DNA from: Vibrio hepatarius
GTDB taxonomy: Bacteria > Pseudomonadota > Gammaproteobacteria > Enterobacterales > Vibrionaceae
NCBI RefSeq assembly: GCF_001274785.1
Contig: NZ_LHPI01000009.1
Location: forward strand, 1 to 64,000
Direction of reading: 5' to 3'
DNA: 64,000 nt
The translations under genes were made by a program, and so were the position numbers. The notes under the pieces were generated by a model that worked only from the letters and a program-made list of their open reading frames with translations, had not been told where the DNA came from and searched no databases. Shown one piece after another: positions 9,278-19,920 of this stretch (the stretch's first letter is position 1; each line of letters starts with the position of its first letter).

Positions 9278-10168
9278 TTAGCCTTTCACCCCGCCGGCGG
9301 TCAATCCTCCGACCAACCAACGCTGTGCAAGTAAGAATACGATGGTAATTGGTAGTGCAGACAATACTGCTGCTGCGGCAAAATCACCCCACAGATAATT
9401 TTGTGGGTATAGATACTGCTGCATACCAACTGCTAGTGTGTAAGAGTTTACATCAGAAAGCAGTAATGATGCTACTGGAACTTCACCCACCACCATGATA
9501 AACGACAGGATAAATACCACAGCTAAGATAGGCACTGATAATGGCAATAGTACCAATCTAAAAGCTTGCCATGGCGTTGCACCATCCAGCGCTGCCGCTT
9601 CTTCAAGCGATCCATCGATGGTTTCGAAGTACCCTTTAATCGTCCACACGTGCAGTGCAATACCGCCGAGATAAGAAAAGATCAAACCGCCATGAGTGTT
9701 CAAGCCCAAGAAAGGAATGTACTGACCTAACTTATCAAACAAAGCGTAAAGTGCTACCAACGCCAGTACTGCTGGGAACATTTGGAAAATCATCATCGCT
9801 TTCAAAATGGTGTTCTTGCCTTTGAACTTCATGCGGGCAAACGCATACGCCGAAGTTGTTGACAGACACACAATCAAGATAGATGAGATACCAGCAACTT
9901 TCACCGAGTTCCACAACCATGTCAAAACAGGGAACGGTGGTGGTGTCACCGTACCATCGGCATTGGTGACTGAGAAACCAAGCGCCAACTTCCAGTGCTC
10001 TAGTGACGGGTTATTTGGAATGATGCTACCGGTCGCAAAGTTACCCTCACGGAACGAAATAGCGACAATCATCAACAGTGGGAAAATAATCAGAGAAAGA
10101 AATGCCCACAATGCGATGTGCGTTGCCCACACTCGGTATTTTAAAGACTTACCTTGTACCATTGCCAT
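9278..10168 (-). CDS. malG: Maltose/maltodextrin ABC transporter permease MalG
   Basis: A 296-residue inner-membrane permease with six predicted membrane segments. The cytoplasmic EAA loop that docks on the ATPase is clear ([15 protein letters not shown], about residue 190-205), and the C-terminus [10 protein letters not shown] matches MalG, whose tail inserts into MalF/MalE complexes. Together with MalF it forms the channel for maltose and maltodextrins taken from MalE and powered by MalK. It is the last gene of malE-malF-malG, 11 bp after malF, and is followed by two hairpins. Confidence 0.96.
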   Translation of the reverse strand: MAMVQGKSLKYRVWATHIALWAFLSLIIFPLLMIVAISFREGNFATGSIIPNNPSLEHWKLALGFSVTNADGTVTPPPFPVLTWLWNSVKVAGISSILIVCLSTTSAYAFARMKFKGKNTILKAMMIFQMFPAVLALVALYALFDKLGQYIPFLGLNTHGGLIFSYLGGIALHVWTIKGYFETIDGSLEEAAALDGATPWQAFRLVLLPLSVPILAVVFILSFIMVVGEVPVASLLLSDVNSYTLAVGMQQYLYPQNYLWGDFAAAAVLSALPITIVFLLAQRWLVGGLTAGGVKG

Positions 10169-10179
10169 TATGCGTCTCC

Positions 10180-11754
10180 TTAATCCTGAGCGACTTTCGT
10201 TACTCGTAGGTTAAGCAGTGCGAGTGCCCCTACAAGTAAGAAGATTAGTGTTGCGATTGCACTAGCCAGACCAAAGTCCTGACCACCAGCCCCTTCAAAG
10301 GCAATACGGTATGTGTAGTTAACCAGCAAGTCCGTGTAACCAGCAGGTTCCGAAGTACCAATCATATTTGGACCACCTTGCGTCAATAGCTGGATAAGAA
10401 CAAAGTTATTGAAGTTGAACGCGAACGCCGCAATCAAAAGTGGTGTCAGTGGTTTGATCATCAACGGTAGTGTGATCTTGGTAAAGTTCGATACGAAGTT
10501 AGAACCATCAATCGCCGAGGCCTCGTAAAGATCCTCTGGAATTGCTTTCAGTAGCCCCATACACAGAATCATCATGTAAGGGAAACCAAGCCAAGTGTTG
10601 ACGATAAGGATCATGGTCTTAGCCAAAATTGGATCGGAAAACCAAGACGGGCTGATACCAAACAAACCTTGCAACACCATGTTTACTTCACCAAAGCTTT
10701 GGTTGAATAAACCTTTGAAAATCAAAATCGAGATAAATGCGGGTACAGCGTAAGGCAGAATCAGCAGCACGCGATAGATAGCGCGACCTTTCAGCGCTTC
10801 CCACTGCACTACACTCGCGAGAATGAGTCCGATAAACACCGTCAGCGCAACACTCACGGCAGAGAAGACAACGGTCCAGATAAAGATGCTAATAAACGGC
10901 TCTTTGATTCCGTCGTCTTGCCAGACACGCTCAAAGTTGTCGCTACCAATGTTAACGATAAAACCCGGAGAGACAGTATTACCAACGAATTTACCGCTTT
11001 CATCCACGGGTTGATAGAAACCGACTTCCATATTTGGACGCAGCAGCTCTTGGGTACGATTGTTATAAAGGGATTCGCCATCATCTTGCAGCGTATATAA
11101 AGCAACCACAGCGGCAAACTTGCGCAGACCACTCATACGAATGTCTTCACCGTTTGGCAGGTGGAGGTCCAGTTCAGACAATACCGGACGGTTTTGGATA
11201 ATAGTCTTAATCTTCTCTTTTTGACCATCAATCGCGTCAACTGGCGTCAAGTCCATATCTGATGGCGTTAACGCCGCGAGGTCAAAAGACTCTGTGGCCA
11301 ACAGCTGGTCACCATTGGTGATTGCAATGCGATGACCTTGTTCGGTGCTGTAAAGAGAAAATGGGTAGCTTTGACCACTTTGGAAAGTACGGTCAAGCAG
11401 AACACTTTGAGCACGGTCGAAGGAAAGCTGGTTTTTAGCACTGTAGTTTGTGAATGCAAGACCAATAGTGTACGCCAACGGGAATAGGATGAAGAGAATC
11501 ATCCCCGCGATACCTGGATAAATATAGCGATGTGCGTAGGTCTTTTTACTACCGAAGACAAAAAGTGCCAAAGCAGTAAGAATGACGGTCAGGAGGGCAA
11601 ACGCCATCTCACCGCGTGAATACATAAGAATAGTAGCGTAGCCATTGAGGATGCCGATACTGCCGAGCAATGCCCACTTAATGAGTACATTTTTACTTGA
11701 TGGCAAGCTCGCTTTTGGAGATGCCATTGCATCTGTACCTTGAACTGACTGCAT
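10180..11754 (-). CDS. malF: Maltose/maltodextrin ABC transporter permease MalF
   Basis: A 524-residue permease. It starts with membrane segments near residues 25-75 and 80-105, then has the large periplasmic P2 loop (about 110-275) that is diagnostic of MalF and contacts MalE. The core permease domain follows, with the EAA motif near residue 395-410 ([16 protein letters not shown]). Length fits enterobacterial MalF (514). It lies between malE and malG, with a G/C-rich hairpin separating it from malE. Confidence 0.96.
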   Translation of the reverse strand: MQSVQGTDAMASPKASLPSSKNVLIKWALLGSIGILNGYATILMYSRGEMAFALLTVILTALALFVFGSKKTYAHRYIYPGIAGMILFILFPLAYTIGLAFTNYSAKNQLSFDRAQSVLLDRTFQSGQSYPFSLYSTEQGHRIAITNGDQLLATESFDLAALTPSDMDLTPVDAIDGQKEKIKTIIQNRPVLSELDLHLPNGEDIRMSGLRKFAAVVALYTLQDDGESLYNNRTQELLRPNMEVGFYQPVDESGKFVGNTVSPGFIVNIGSDNFERVWQDDGIKEPFISIFIWTVVFSAVSVALTVFIGLILASVVQWEALKGRAIYRVLLILPYAVPAFISILIFKGLFNQSFGEVNMVLQGLFGISPSWFSDPILAKTMILIVNTWLGFPYMMILCMGLLKAIPEDLYEASAIDGSNFVSNFTKITLPLMIKPLTPLLIAAFAFNFNNFVLIQLLTQGGPNMIGTSEPAGYTDLLVNYTYRIAFEGAGGQDFGLASAIATLIFLLVGALALLNLRVTKVAQD

Positions 11755-11792
11755 AATAGAACCTGCTAGCGATAATAAAACTTAGAAAAGCA

Positions 11793-11810
11793 GGAGGGGT
11801 TGCCCCCTCC
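11793..11810 (-). other. G/C-rich hairpin between malE and malF
   Basis: GGAGGGG/CCCCTCC stem with a 4-nt loop in the 74-bp malE-malF gap, followed on the minus strand by TGCTTTTC. It resembles the intercistronic malE-malF hairpins of enterics that raise malE mRNA over malF, either by partial termination or by blocking 3' decay. Confidence 0.6.
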
Positions 11811-11828
11811 GCAAAAGGTAGATATTGG

Positions 11829-13010
11829 CTATTTAGTCATTTGTTTTTCTGCGTCAGCAAGCGCTGCATCAACAGTTTGACGACCATCTACGATGTTAAT
11901 GATCGCGTTTTTCGCACTGCCCCAGAATGCATTCATCTGTGGGATGTTTGGCATGACCTCACCATTCATCGCGTTGTCCATCGTCGCCGCGATACGTTGA
12001 TCTGAATCTAGCTCACGTTGGAAAGAATTTAGTGCTACAGCGCCCAGTGGCTTATCTGCGTTCACTTTTGCCAGACCTTCGTTAGTCAGTAGGTAGTTCT
12101 CTAGGAATTCCACCGCCAGATCTTTGTTTGGAGAAGCCGTGCTGATACCAGCTGTCAGTACGCCAACGAATGGTTTCGATGATTGGCCGTTAAACTTAGG
12201 CAGCGTAGTTACACCGTAGTTGATACCAGACTTCTCGATGTTGCCCCAAGACCAAGGACCGTTGATGGTCATCGCGACTTCACCTTGGTTAAACGCAGAT
12301 TCAGACACTGAGTAATCCATATCCGCTGAAATGACGCCTTTATCCACTAAGCCTTTCACAAACGTCATCGCATCTTTCACGCCATCTTTGGCGATACCTG
12401 CGTCTTTGATGTCGTAGCCTTCAGTGCCAAATTTGAATGCGTAACCGCCATCAGCAGCCATTAGTGGCCAAGTGAAGTACGGTTCTTTTAGGTTCCACAT
12501 GATTGCAGATTTGCCGTTTTTCTTAAGCTCTGCATCCAGTTTTGCTACCTCTTCCCAATCTTTAGGTGGGTTTGGCACTAGGTCTTTGTTGTAGATAAGA
12601 GATAGAGACTCAACAGCCACTGGGTAACCAATGATTTTGCCGTTGTATTTCACCGCATCCCACGCGAAGTCTACGATACCTTCTTTGACTTCTTTTGATG
12701 GCGTGATTTCAGCGAGAAGACCAGCTTCAGCGTAACCACCGAAACGGTCGTGTGCCCAAAATACGATATCAGGACCATCGCCTGTTGCCGCAGTTTGAGG
12801 GAATTTATCTTGAAGCGCATCTGGGTGAGCAACAGTGACTTTGATACCAGTATCTTCTTCAAACTGTTTACCTACTTCAGCAAGTCCGTTGTAGCCTTTA
12901 TCGCCGTTAATCCAGATCGTTAGTTGACCTTCTTCAATAGCAGCATTAGCACCAAATGAACCAAGAGCAACCAGAGTACCCAGTGCTACGGTAGTTAGGG
13001 CATTTTTCAT
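11829..13010 (-). CDS. malE: Maltose/maltodextrin-binding protein MalE
   Basis: A 393-residue periplasmic solute-binding protein. The signal peptide spans about residues 1-24 (cleaved after ANA). The mature start [23 protein letters not shown] and later motifs ([22 protein letters not shown]-like segments) match E. coli MalE closely. It binds maltose and maltodextrins and delivers them to MalFGK2. The second ATG is preferred as the start because AAGGA is 7 bp before it, while the first ATG, two codons upstream, abuts that site. It is the promoter-proximal gene of malEFG. Confidence 0.96.
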   Translation of the reverse strand: MKNALTTVALGTLVALGSFGANAAIEEGQLTIWINGDKGYNGLAEVGKQFEEDTGIKVTVAHPDALQDKFPQTAATGDGPDIVFWAHDRFGGYAEAGLLAEITPSKEVKEGIVDFAWDAVKYNGKIIGYPVAVESLSLIYNKDLVPNPPKDWEEVAKLDAELKKNGKSAIMWNLKEPYFTWPLMAADGGYAFKFGTEGYDIKDAGIAKDGVKDAMTFVKGLVDKGVISADMDYSVSESAFNQGEVAMTINGPWSWGNIEKSGINYGVTTLPKFNGQSSKPFVGVLTAGISTASPNKDLAVEFLENYLLTNEGLAKVNADKPLGAVALNSFQRELDSDQRIAATMDNAMNGEVMPNIPQMNAFWGSAKNAIINIVDGRQTVDAALADAEKQMTK

Positions 13011-13690
13011 GTTCATATCCTTTTTATATTTGTGTTGTAGAGCTCAACCAAGAGGCTTCACCGTATTTCGCCATATATTTTCAGCCAAACTGAGCGGTGG
13101 CTCATCCTCCTACTCCCTACGCCCTAGGTATTATGGCTTATTTTCGTGATCACCATCGTTTTAGCTTGCGGAGCGAAATCACAAAACCGACCCTTTATGT
13201 GATCAAATTCAACGTTGAGCGTGAAATTAATTTGAACTCGATCTAACTACGCCTTTTACCCCCTCCTTTGCCTCCTCCTCCTCGACTACCCCTACAAAAA
13301 ACCTAAGCAGGAGGATGTACAAGACTGTCAATAAGGAGAAACTACAGCCATCCAAGAGTGGATGGTAAGAACCCTTTCCAGTGGTCACGTTGGTCTACTG
13401 CCAAACGCAATACTGGTTTGCAATGCCGCAGGGTTTGCCGTTATGAAATAAGCATTCGTATTGATTGGGTCTTTGGACCGGACATTTAACGGGGGAGGTG
13501 CTTATTGAATATGGGGGAGGCAAACTCTTGATTGGCTTTGATGGGTGATGTGAGTAATCCGTCACCCAAATTTTCTTACCACTATAAACAATCCATTCCT
13601 TACCAAATTCCTACTGTTACTGTCCGAGCAATAATTCATATAATGAAAGGCAGTAAAAATATAAAAATTATTGAATCGAGGGCGAGCTAG
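13011..13690. promoter_or_regulatory. malE/malK divergent control region with MalT-like boxes
   Basis: A 680-bp region between divergent mal units. MalT recognises GGGGAKGAGG. Close matches are: minus strand 13271-13280 (GAGGAGGAGG, 9 of 10), minus strand 13100-13109 (GAGGATGAGC, 8 of 10), plus strand 13492-13501 (GGGGAGGTGC, 8 of 10) and plus strand 13514-13523 (GGGGAGGCAA, 7 of 10). The minus boxes face malE and the plus boxes face malK. A TGTGATCA half-site near 13198 is a possible CRP contact. A small hairpin CCATCC/GGATGG is at about 13347-13364. The site assignment is an inference from motif matching. Confidence 0.65.
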
Positions 13691-14815
13691 ATGGCGAGTG
13701 TCACGTTAAAAAATGTATGTAAAGCTTACGGCGATGTTCTAATTTCAAAGAACGTTGATTTAGACATCCAAGAAGGCGAATTTGTGGTCTTCGTTGGTCC
13801 GTCAGGCTGTGGTAAATCCACCCTACTACGTTGTATTGCAGGTTTGGAAGACATCACCTCTGGTGACCTTTACATCGGTGAACAACGCATGAATGACGTA
13901 GAACCGTCTAAACGCGGCGTGGGCATGGTGTTCCAGTCTTACGCGCTCTATCCTCACTTAAACCTACACGACAACATGTCATTTGGATTGAAACTGGCCA
14001 AAGCAGACAAAGCGGAAATCAACAAACGTGTTGAACACGCTGCAGAAATTCTGCAACTGAGCCACTTACTCGAACGCCAACCTAAGGCTCTCTCGGGTGG
14101 TCAGCGTCAACGTGTGGCGATCGGCCGTACTTTAGTCTCTCAACCACAGGTTTTCTTGCTCGATGAACCGTTGTCTAACCTAGATGCCGCACTTCGTGTA
14201 CAAATGCGCTCAGAAATCACCAAACTGCAGCGCAAACTGGGTTGTACCATGATTTACGTAACCCACGATCAGGTCGAAGCAATGACAATGGCGGACAAGA
14301 TCGTTGTATTGGATGCAGGCTTCGTCTCTCAGGTGGGTAAACCGCTTGAGCTTTACCACTACCCTCAAAACCGTTTTGTGGCAGGCTTTATCGGCTCACC
14401 AAAAATGAACTTTATGAGTGTGTTCATTGAAGCGGTTGAGAAAGAGCGCGTGATGGTACAACTGGCGAACGGCACCACATTCTGGATTCCAGTTGATGGC
14501 ACTACGGTCACTAAAGGTGAACGTATGTCTTTAGGTATCCGCCCTGAACACTTAGTTCCAGCAAACGACGGTGATGCAACCATCGAAGGTGAAATCAACA
14601 TCGTTGAAAAACTGGGTAACGAAACACAAGTTTACATGCACATTGATGCGGCAGACGCTGACATGATTTACCGCCAACCAGATACGCTAGCGGTAGAAAC
14701 AGGTGACAAGCTTGCCGTTGGTATCCCGGCGTACCGCTGCCACTTGTTCCACAGCGATGGCAAAGCGTGTCAACGACTATTCAAAGAAGAAGGCGTTGAA
14801 TTCGATAACGAATAA
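13691..14815 (+). CDS. malK: Maltose/maltodextrin ABC transporter ATPase MalK
   Basis: A 374-residue ABC ATPase. Walker [10 protein letters not shown] is at 36-44, the Q loop near 82, signature LSGGQ at 134-138, Walker B VFLLDEP at 154-160 and the switch His near 192. The C-terminal about 140 residues form the OB-type regulatory domain that in MalK binds MalT and EIIA-Glc. It energises MalFG. It is divergent from malEFG, as in enteric bacteria, but no lamB follows here: a terminator closes the unit. Confidence 0.95.
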   Translation: MASVTLKNVCKAYGDVLISKNVDLDIQEGEFVVFVGPSGCGKSTLLRCIAGLEDITSGDLYIGEQRMNDVEPSKRGVGMVFQSYALYPHLNLHDNMSFGLKLAKADKAEINKRVEHAAEILQLSHLLERQPKALSGGQRQRVAIGRTLVSQPQVFLLDEPLSNLDAALRVQMRSEITKLQRKLGCTMIYVTHDQVEAMTMADKIVVLDAGFVSQVGKPLELYHYPQNRFVAGFIGSPKMNFMSVFIEAVEKERVMVQLANGTTFWIPVDGTTVTKGERMSLGIRPEHLVPANDGDATIEGEINIVEKLGNETQVYMHIDAADADMIYRQPDTLAVETGDKLAVGIPAYRCHLFHSDGKACQRLFKEEGVEFDNE

Positions 14816-14834
14816 TCCGCTACTAAGATCGATA

Positions 14835-14863
14835 AAGCCCAGCAAGATGCTGGGCTTTTTTTT
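14835..14863 (+). terminator. Rho-independent terminator after malK
   Basis: AAGCCCAGC/GCTGGGCTT stem, loop AAGAT, followed by a run of eight T. It stands between convergent malK and the PstS-like gene. Confidence 0.9.
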
Positions 14864-14873
14864 GTGAATGGTT

Positions 14874-15692
14874 TTATTTTTTCACTGGCGTGTAGCCGTA
14901 TTCTTCAATCAGCTTTTCCGCGTCTTTACTGCTCAAATACTGAATAAAAGATTTAGTGTCATCATCAGCGCGTTCAGGCAGGTAAACCACAAGGAAAGGA
15001 CGCGCTAGCTGATATTTGCCACTTGAGATGGTTTTGCTCGTTGGCTCAATACCTTCAAACAAGATAGGTTTAACCGACTGGTCAATCGAACCCATTGAGA
15101 TAAAGCCGATCGCTTGTTTATTGTGGTTCACAATGGTTTTCACCATGCTGTTACTGTTCACCACAAGGTTGTCTTGGCTAATATCTGATACCAAACGATC
15201 ATTAATGACTTTCGTTAATCCCATTAAGCTTTCAAAACTGTAGCGAGAACCTGACGACGCTTCACGGGTAACAACCGCAATAGATTGATCATTACCACCG
15301 ACCTGTTTCCAGTTGGTGATTTTACCTTTGTAGATATCAAATAATTGCTCGCGGCTGATGTTTTCAACCGGGTTAGACTTGTTCACCACCACCGCAAGAC
15401 CATCGTACGCGATAAGAGTGGTATCTAAACTTTCATCCTTTTCGCTTTCCGTTAGGTAGCGAGAACTCATGCCGATATCAGCAACGCCTTTCTTCACCAG
15501 CGTAATGCCGGCGGTAGAACCCACACCCTGAACGGCGACGTAGCTGTCTGGATGAGTAGCATTATAAGTTTCGGCCAAAACATCCATGACTCGTGCTACT
15601 GAGGTAGAGCCGGAAACATTCACTTCTGCAGCAAGCGCAGGTTGAGCCACAAATGACCAAGAGAGCAGCGCAGCTACCGCAACACGGACCAT
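14874..15692 (-). CDS. PstS-like phosphate-binding periplasmic protein
   Basis: A 272-residue protein with a signal peptide ending in ALAAE and the PBP domain of phosphate-binding proteins: VSGSTSV near the N-terminus, GVGSTAGITLV, and the TREASSGSRYSFE segment that contacts phosphate. It should capture phosphate for a Pst-type importer, but no pstCAB genes are adjacent, so it may serve a transporter elsewhere or act alone. The inner ATG is chosen because GGAGA lies 6 bp before it; an ATG four codons upstream lacks such a site. No clear Pho box was seen upstream. Confidence 0.85.
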   Translation of the reverse strand: MVRVAVAALLSWSFVAQPALAAEVNVSGSTSVARVMDVLAETYNATHPDSYVAVQGVGSTAGITLVKKGVADIGMSSRYLTESEKDESLDTTLIAYDGLAVVVNKSNPVENISREQLFDIYKGKITNWKQVGGNDQSIAVVTREASSGSRYSFESLMGLTKVINDRLVSDISQDNLVVNSNSMVKTIVNHNKQAIGFISMGSIDQSVKPILFEGIEPTSKTISSGKYQLARPFLVVYLPERADDDTKSFIQYLSSKDAEKLIEEYGYTPVKK

Positions 15693-15849
15693 AATTTTCT
15701 CCATATTTATTTGGGTATAACACTAGGGGCGACGGACCCTAAGACTTGGCTAATCATATTGCGGTTAGATTACAATTTTGTGAAAGGCTATACAGACAGC
15801 GAAATATCCATTAAATACTATGCTTAGAGTATATTTACTGGGAGCCAAT

Positions 15850-16203
15850 ATGAGTGTTGTGAGTTTGCTACAAAGACAAGTCGAAAGCCGTGCTCAACTC
15901 ATTTGTCAGCAGCGTAACCAAAGCGTGCCTGCCGAACTCGGTAAAGCGAGCTATGAAGTGACGCCCCACGGCGTGGTGTTTATTAAAGAACACTTCCTAC
16001 TCGACTCCACTCATCGAGAATTTCTAAACCGGGTCGCGAAAGTGGAATGGAATGCCAACAAGAGCCGCTGGGATCTCTTTATGGCTGACGCCGACAACAG
16101 CGGTGATTGGCTGCCCTACCCGTTTTTAGCCAGCAGTAACGATTTGACCGCCATCATGCGTGAAGTCGATAAAGATCCTAAAGCGATATTCTGGGAAGAT
16201 TAA
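15850..16203 (+). CDS. DUF3024 family protein
   Basis: A 117-residue cytoplasmic protein. The C-terminal half has the pattern of DUF3024: VEWNANKSRWDLF, then WLPYPF, and the ending VDKDPKAIFWED, matching the family's DPHGCFWG-like end. The ATG at 15850 is preferred over an upstream in-frame ATG at 15820 because GGAG is 6 bp before it. Function is unknown. It is monocistronic, divergent from the PstS-like gene. Confidence 0.75.
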   Translation: MSVVSLLQRQVESRAQLICQQRNQSVPAELGKASYEVTPHGVVFIKEHFLLDSTHREFLNRVAKVEWNANKSRWDLFMADADNSGDWLPYPFLASSNDLTAIMREVDKDPKAIFWED

Positions 16204-16429
16204 CCACCGCGTTGATATTTCCACACTTCCTTAAATCAATAAAAACATTAAACATGACAACTTTGTCATATTTCCAAAGTTCCTACTTTAATTTTTGTTT
16301 TTCGAGATTTTTTATCTATTACACAGAAAGCAAATTAAGTAATCCTTAGTTTTCAAATTAGTGATACCACTTCAATCACATCATTTTACTATGTGCAAGA
16401 ATGCCAAATCACTTGAGTAGGAGGAAGGC

Positions 16430-16987
16430 ATGGTACTAACGGAAGGTGAAAAATTGAATGCGTTAATGTTGGCTGACTTATATGAGCATTTGGAGGTAAA
16501 AGGCGATATCGACCCTAGTTTTATCAAGACCGCTATTTATAACAATCACTGTTGGAGCATTTCTTTTAGGTATCCCAGTATTTTTTCAAAAAGCCGTGAA
16601 TTGCCTGAGAAAGTAAACGATGTATTTGAAATCTTAGAAATGTGGAGATTCATAGAACATCACTGTTCGTTGCTCAGTGAAGAGGACAAAACAAAACTCA
16701 CACGGGCGATTAAGCCACTGCGGAGCAACCCCAAATTTGAGGGTTTTGATGGCAACAACGAAACCGAATATATGGAGATCACGCAGTGTATCGTGGAGGA
16801 ACTCGAACTTTTTCAAGAATTTAAAGGTAGAAGCTTTAACTCGTATGCTCCATCAATAGACGGCTACAAGCGGATGCTGGTTGTCTACGAGAAAATAAAA
16901 CAAGCGAGTATGTACGGGAACCAAATAGGAGTCGAAGAGATCGCTAGCGTATTACATGAAATGCTATACCTAAATCATATTTACTAA
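16430..16987 (+). CDS. YfbU family protein
   Basis: A 185-residue acidic soluble protein resembling E. coli YfbU. Shared features are an N-terminal EKLNALMLADLY segment, the central FEGFDGNNETEYM (compare FLGFDAATEARYL in YfbU), and a closing YKRMLVVYEKIKQ segment. A strong GGAGGAAGG site precedes the ATG. The biochemical role of YfbU is unsettled. The gene stands alone, ends in a terminator, and is somewhat AT-richer than its neighbours. Confidence 0.8.
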   Translation: MVLTEGEKLNALMLADLYEHLEVKGDIDPSFIKTAIYNNHCWSISFRYPSIFSKSRELPEKVNDVFEILEMWRFIEHHCSLLSEEDKTKLTRAIKPLRSNPKFEGFDGNNETEYMEITQCIVEELELFQEFKGRSFNSYAPSIDGYKRMLVVYEKIKQASMYGNQIGVEEIASVLHEMLYLNHIY

Positions 16988-17010
16988 CGTCAAATAATTT
17001 CAGTTTGCTA

Positions 17011-17037
17011 GGGTCGCGTAATGCGGCCTTTTTATTT
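17011..17037 (+). terminator. Terminator after the YfbU-like gene
   Basis: GGTCGC/GCGGCC stem (one G-U pair) with loop GTAAT, followed by TTTTTATTT. Confidence 0.75.
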
Positions 17038-17105
17038 AGCCTATAACCTCTCACCGCTGATTACTCACCGACTCCCCGAACTCTTCAAGACACAAAATTA
17101 CGGAC

Positions 17106-17273
17106 AAAAAAACGCTCGCTATATTGAGGATATAACGAGCAATCGCTAAAAATGTGCTATTTAATAATCAGTTATCTATGACTTAGTGTCGGAGCAATAA
17201 TAAAACAGTGCGTAAACCAAAGTATGTAGTCGGATTCTTGGTCTAAGATCTTTTTTGTCAGATTATCATGACA
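17106..17273 (-). ncRNA. Candidate small RNA, distal copy of a tandem pair
   Basis: On the minus strand this stretch starts with a TTTGTCA-N8-TGACAAA inverted repeat (dyad core 17256-17273), then a conserved 18-mer AAGAATCCGACTACATAC (17222-17239), and ends in an 11-bp stem (17114-17140) followed by seven T (17112-17106), a clear Rho-independent terminator. The same three-part order and spacing recurs in the neighbouring copy at 17334-17505. No protein is encoded. This points to paired small RNA genes with a shared promoter element, but transcription has not been shown and the 5' end is not known. Confidence 0.5.
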
Positions 17274-17333
17274 AACAGAAATTAAAATGACGGGAAAATG
17301 TAGGAATACAAATGCGAGATGCTGATCGGCAGA

Positions 17334-17505
17334 CAAAAAAATGCTCGCCATACCTAAGATTACGACGAGCCTAACACCAACAATACATTGTCGAAAATAA
17401 ACTTCTATTGCTATTTATGAAGCAAGATTAGAGTAAACGACCTCAAAGCGAATGTATGTAGTCCGATTCTTGTTGTCTGGCGTTTTATGTCAGATGTTTA
17501 TGACA
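17334..17505 (-). ncRNA. Candidate small RNA, proximal copy of a tandem pair
   Basis: This copy has TGTCA-N8-TGACA (17488-17505), the 18-mer AAGAATCGGACTACATAC (17454-17471) and a terminator stem 17343-17370 followed on the minus strand by seven T. Between the conserved parts the sequence has diverged greatly from the other copy, as expected if only promoter, seed and terminator are constrained. The dyad begins directly at the T-run of the rnb terminator. Confidence 0.5.
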
Positions 17506-17507
17506 AA

Positions 17508-17533
17508 AAGGCCGCTATCTCTAGCGGCCTTAG
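17508..17533 (-). terminator. Rho-independent terminator of rnb
   Basis: GGCCGCTA/TAGCGGCC stem with loop GAGA, followed on the minus strand by TTTTTG. Confidence 0.85.
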
Positions 17534-17550
17534 CATTACTTGGCTTGGTA

Positions 17551-19554
17551 CTATTCCGCCGTAGCTTCTGCTTGATCGGGCTTTTTGACGTCTTCAAACA
17601 CTTGAACAGGCTTAGCGACAATGCTGCGGTTCTCTTGGTTTACGTCGTTCAGTACAACCTCAAGCACATCACCCAAACGGTAAACTACTTCTTTGTCGAT
17701 AGAGATCATGCCCGCTTCACCATCGCACGCCAAACGCTCTTTGTTCGCAAGGATCAAAGAGCCAGGGATAAACGCTGCAGCACCGTTTTCTAATAGGCGG
17801 ACTCGAGCGCCAGCGCGAGAGATATCAAAGATCTCACCGTTAAACACAGTGCCTTTTTCAACTTCGCCCGCCAAAGTACGCGCGTACAGCCAATCGCCTA
17901 CGTTACGTTCTGCAATCTTGTGGTGCTTGCGGTGCAGAGCCAACTCTTCGCCCACGGTTTCATCTGCAGTTTGTACTGGCTCTTTACCTAATACATGTGC
18001 TTTTAGCATACGGTGGTTAATCATGTCACCGTACTTACGGATTGGCGACGTCCACGTTGCGTACAGGTCTAGACCCATCGCGTAATGCGGCAATGGTTGA
18101 TTACCAATTTCGCTGTAAGTTTGGTACTTGCGAATACGGTTATCTAGATATGACGTTTCTTGTGTCGCTAGCCAGCGACGAAGCTCAGCAAAGCCTTCTA
18201 GGGTCGCGATAGATTCTGCCGTAAATGGAAGTTCACCATTCGGGTTGATCAGCGCCACCACTTCTTCGATTTTTTCTGGTTTGAAACCTGCGTGAGTGTT
18301 AAACACACCTGAATCAAAGTTCGCTTTTAGCGTACGACCTGCACAGATGTTCGCGGTGATCATCGCTTCTTCAACCAAACGGTTTGCGCTACGACGCATG
18401 TCAGCGTGGATAGCCACGACGTCGTTGTCTTCGCTTAATTCAAATCGGTAGTCTGGGCGGTCTGGGAATACAACTGCGTTCTTCTCACGCCACTCAGCGC
18501 GCGCTTTAGAGAACTCGTACAAATCACGCACGATTTCTGCGATGTCTTTGCTTGGTTGCCAAGCATCAGAGCTGCCGTTTTCGATCCAGTCAGAAACGTT
18601 GTCGTAAACCAAACGAGCGTGTGACTTAATGTTCGCAGCAAAGAACTTGATGTCATCGCCGATCACACCGTCTTTACTGACTGTTACACTACAACATAGT
18701 GCCGGGCGCACTTCGTTCTCGATCAGCGAACACAGTTCATCCGCTAAATCACGTGGAAGCATTGGAATATTGCGACCAGGAAGATAAATAGTGAAACCAC
18801 GCTCGCGCGCCACCTTATCCATGTCGCTATCTGGTGTGATGTAAGCAGTTGGATCAGCAATCGCAATCGTCAGCTCAAAGTCGCCAGATTCAGTTTTCTT
18901 CGCATACAGCGCATCATCCATGTCTTTTGTTGACTCACCATCGATCGTCACAAAAGGAACGTGCGTCATATCTACGCGCTCAAGATCCGCGTCGTCTTTG
19001 ATTTCCCAGTTATCGATGCCCGCAGGTTCGCTATTCGGCAGATCATTTTCCGCCAACGTTACCCACCAAGGTGCAATCTTGTCGTCGGCGTCGGTGATCT
19101 TTTCTGAAATCTCAACGAAGAAGCCGTTGTCACCTTTTAATGGGTGACGAATCAGATGAGCAACTACCCAATCACCTTCTTTCAAATCGTCGCTCTTAAT
19201 GCCCTTACGAGTTTTCGCTTTAAGTGACAACTTTTTCAATTGAGGGTGATCCGGTGCTACGTTCAGTTTACCTTTGAACAGCTTCACTCGGCCGATAAAG
19301 CGGGTCAGAGATTGTTCCAATAACTCTTCTGGTTCAGCGACTTCACGCTCTTTTTCAGTACGGATGATCGCCTTTACTTTGTCACCATGTAAGCACTTTT
19401 TCATGTACGGTGGCGGAATAAAGAAGCTGGTTTTACTGTCGACTTCAAGGAAACCAAAGCCTTTGTCAGTTGCTTTGATTGTGCCTTCCTTTTTAGGTAG
19501 GTTCTCTTGGATTTGCTGCTTAAGTTGAGCCAGTAGCGGGTTATCTTGGAACAT
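17551..19554 (-). CDS. rnb: Exoribonuclease II
   Basis: A 667-residue 3'-to-5' exoribonuclease closely resembling E. coli RNase II (644). It begins [14 protein letters not shown] as in E. coli, has two cold-shock RNA-binding domains (about 20-170), the RNB catalytic domain with metal-binding Asp205, Asp211, Asp213 and Asp214 ([15 protein letters not shown]) and a C-terminal S1 domain. It degrades single-stranded RNA processively. An in-frame extension 11 codons upstream is rejected because similarity to RNase II begins at MFQ. A C-terminal tail of about 20 residues ([12 protein letters not shown]) is extra. Confidence 0.95.
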   Translation of the reverse strand: MFQDNPLLAQLKQQIQENLPKKEGTIKATDKGFGFLEVDSKTSFFIPPPYMKKCLHGDKVKAIIRTEKEREVAEPEELLEQSLTRFIGRVKLFKGKLNVAPDHPQLKKLSLKAKTRKGIKSDDLKEGDWVVAHLIRHPLKGDNGFFVEISEKITDADDKIAPWWVTLAENDLPNSEPAGIDNWEIKDDADLERVDMTHVPFVTIDGESTKDMDDALYAKKTESGDFELTIAIADPTAYITPDSDMDKVARERGFTIYLPGRNIPMLPRDLADELCSLIENEVRPALCCSVTVSKDGVIGDDIKFFAANIKSHARLVYDNVSDWIENGSSDAWQPSKDIAEIVRDLYEFSKARAEWREKNAVVFPDRPDYRFELSEDNDVVAIHADMRRSANRLVEEAMITANICAGRTLKANFDSGVFNTHAGFKPEKIEEVVALINPNGELPFTAESIATLEGFAELRRWLATQETSYLDNRIRKYQTYSEIGNQPLPHYAMGLDLYATWTSPIRKYGDMINHRMLKAHVLGKEPVQTADETVGEELALHRKHHKIAERNVGDWLYARTLAGEVEKGTVFNGEIFDISRAGARVRLLENGAAAFIPGSLILANKERLACDGEAGMISIDKEVVYRLGDVLEVVLNDVNQENRSIVAKPVQVFEDVKKPDQAEATAE

Positions 19555-19920
19555 CTCTACATTTCTTACTGGAAAAATTGCCGACACTATAACATTGCCG
19601 CTATAGCCAAGCTAGCTTGAGGCCATGTCTATCGACAGAATTATCGCCACGAACGAACTATCAATCACTTGGCGTAACTCAAATGTGACGTAAATATGAA
19701 CAGATTCTCCGCTATCGAGAAAAATATGTGATGTATTTCAATTTTTTCTGGCTTTTCTTATGCTTTTAGGGAATAATTCGCCCCCTTATATATGTCCCTA
19801 GCGGCTTGATGCGATTTACGACTTATCCGCATCTGAACGGAATCAGCAATTTAACTGGATTGGTATTGGAATTGGTAGAGCTCGTGGGACCTTTTGTTGA
19901 CATTAATTAGTAGGATCCCA
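19555..19920. other. Divergent region between rnb and deaD
   Basis: A 366-bp non-coding stretch. The half next to deaD probably forms a long 5' leader, common for cold-induced helicase genes. It contains a dyad GATGCG/CGCATC near 19808-19838, which could fold as a hairpin. AGGATCC lies before the deaD start. No further elements recognised. Confidence 0.4.

Noticed and set aside
15693..15849. Pho box upstream of the PstS-like gene
   Set aside because: No pair of CTGTCAT-like repeats with the right spacing was found on either strand.
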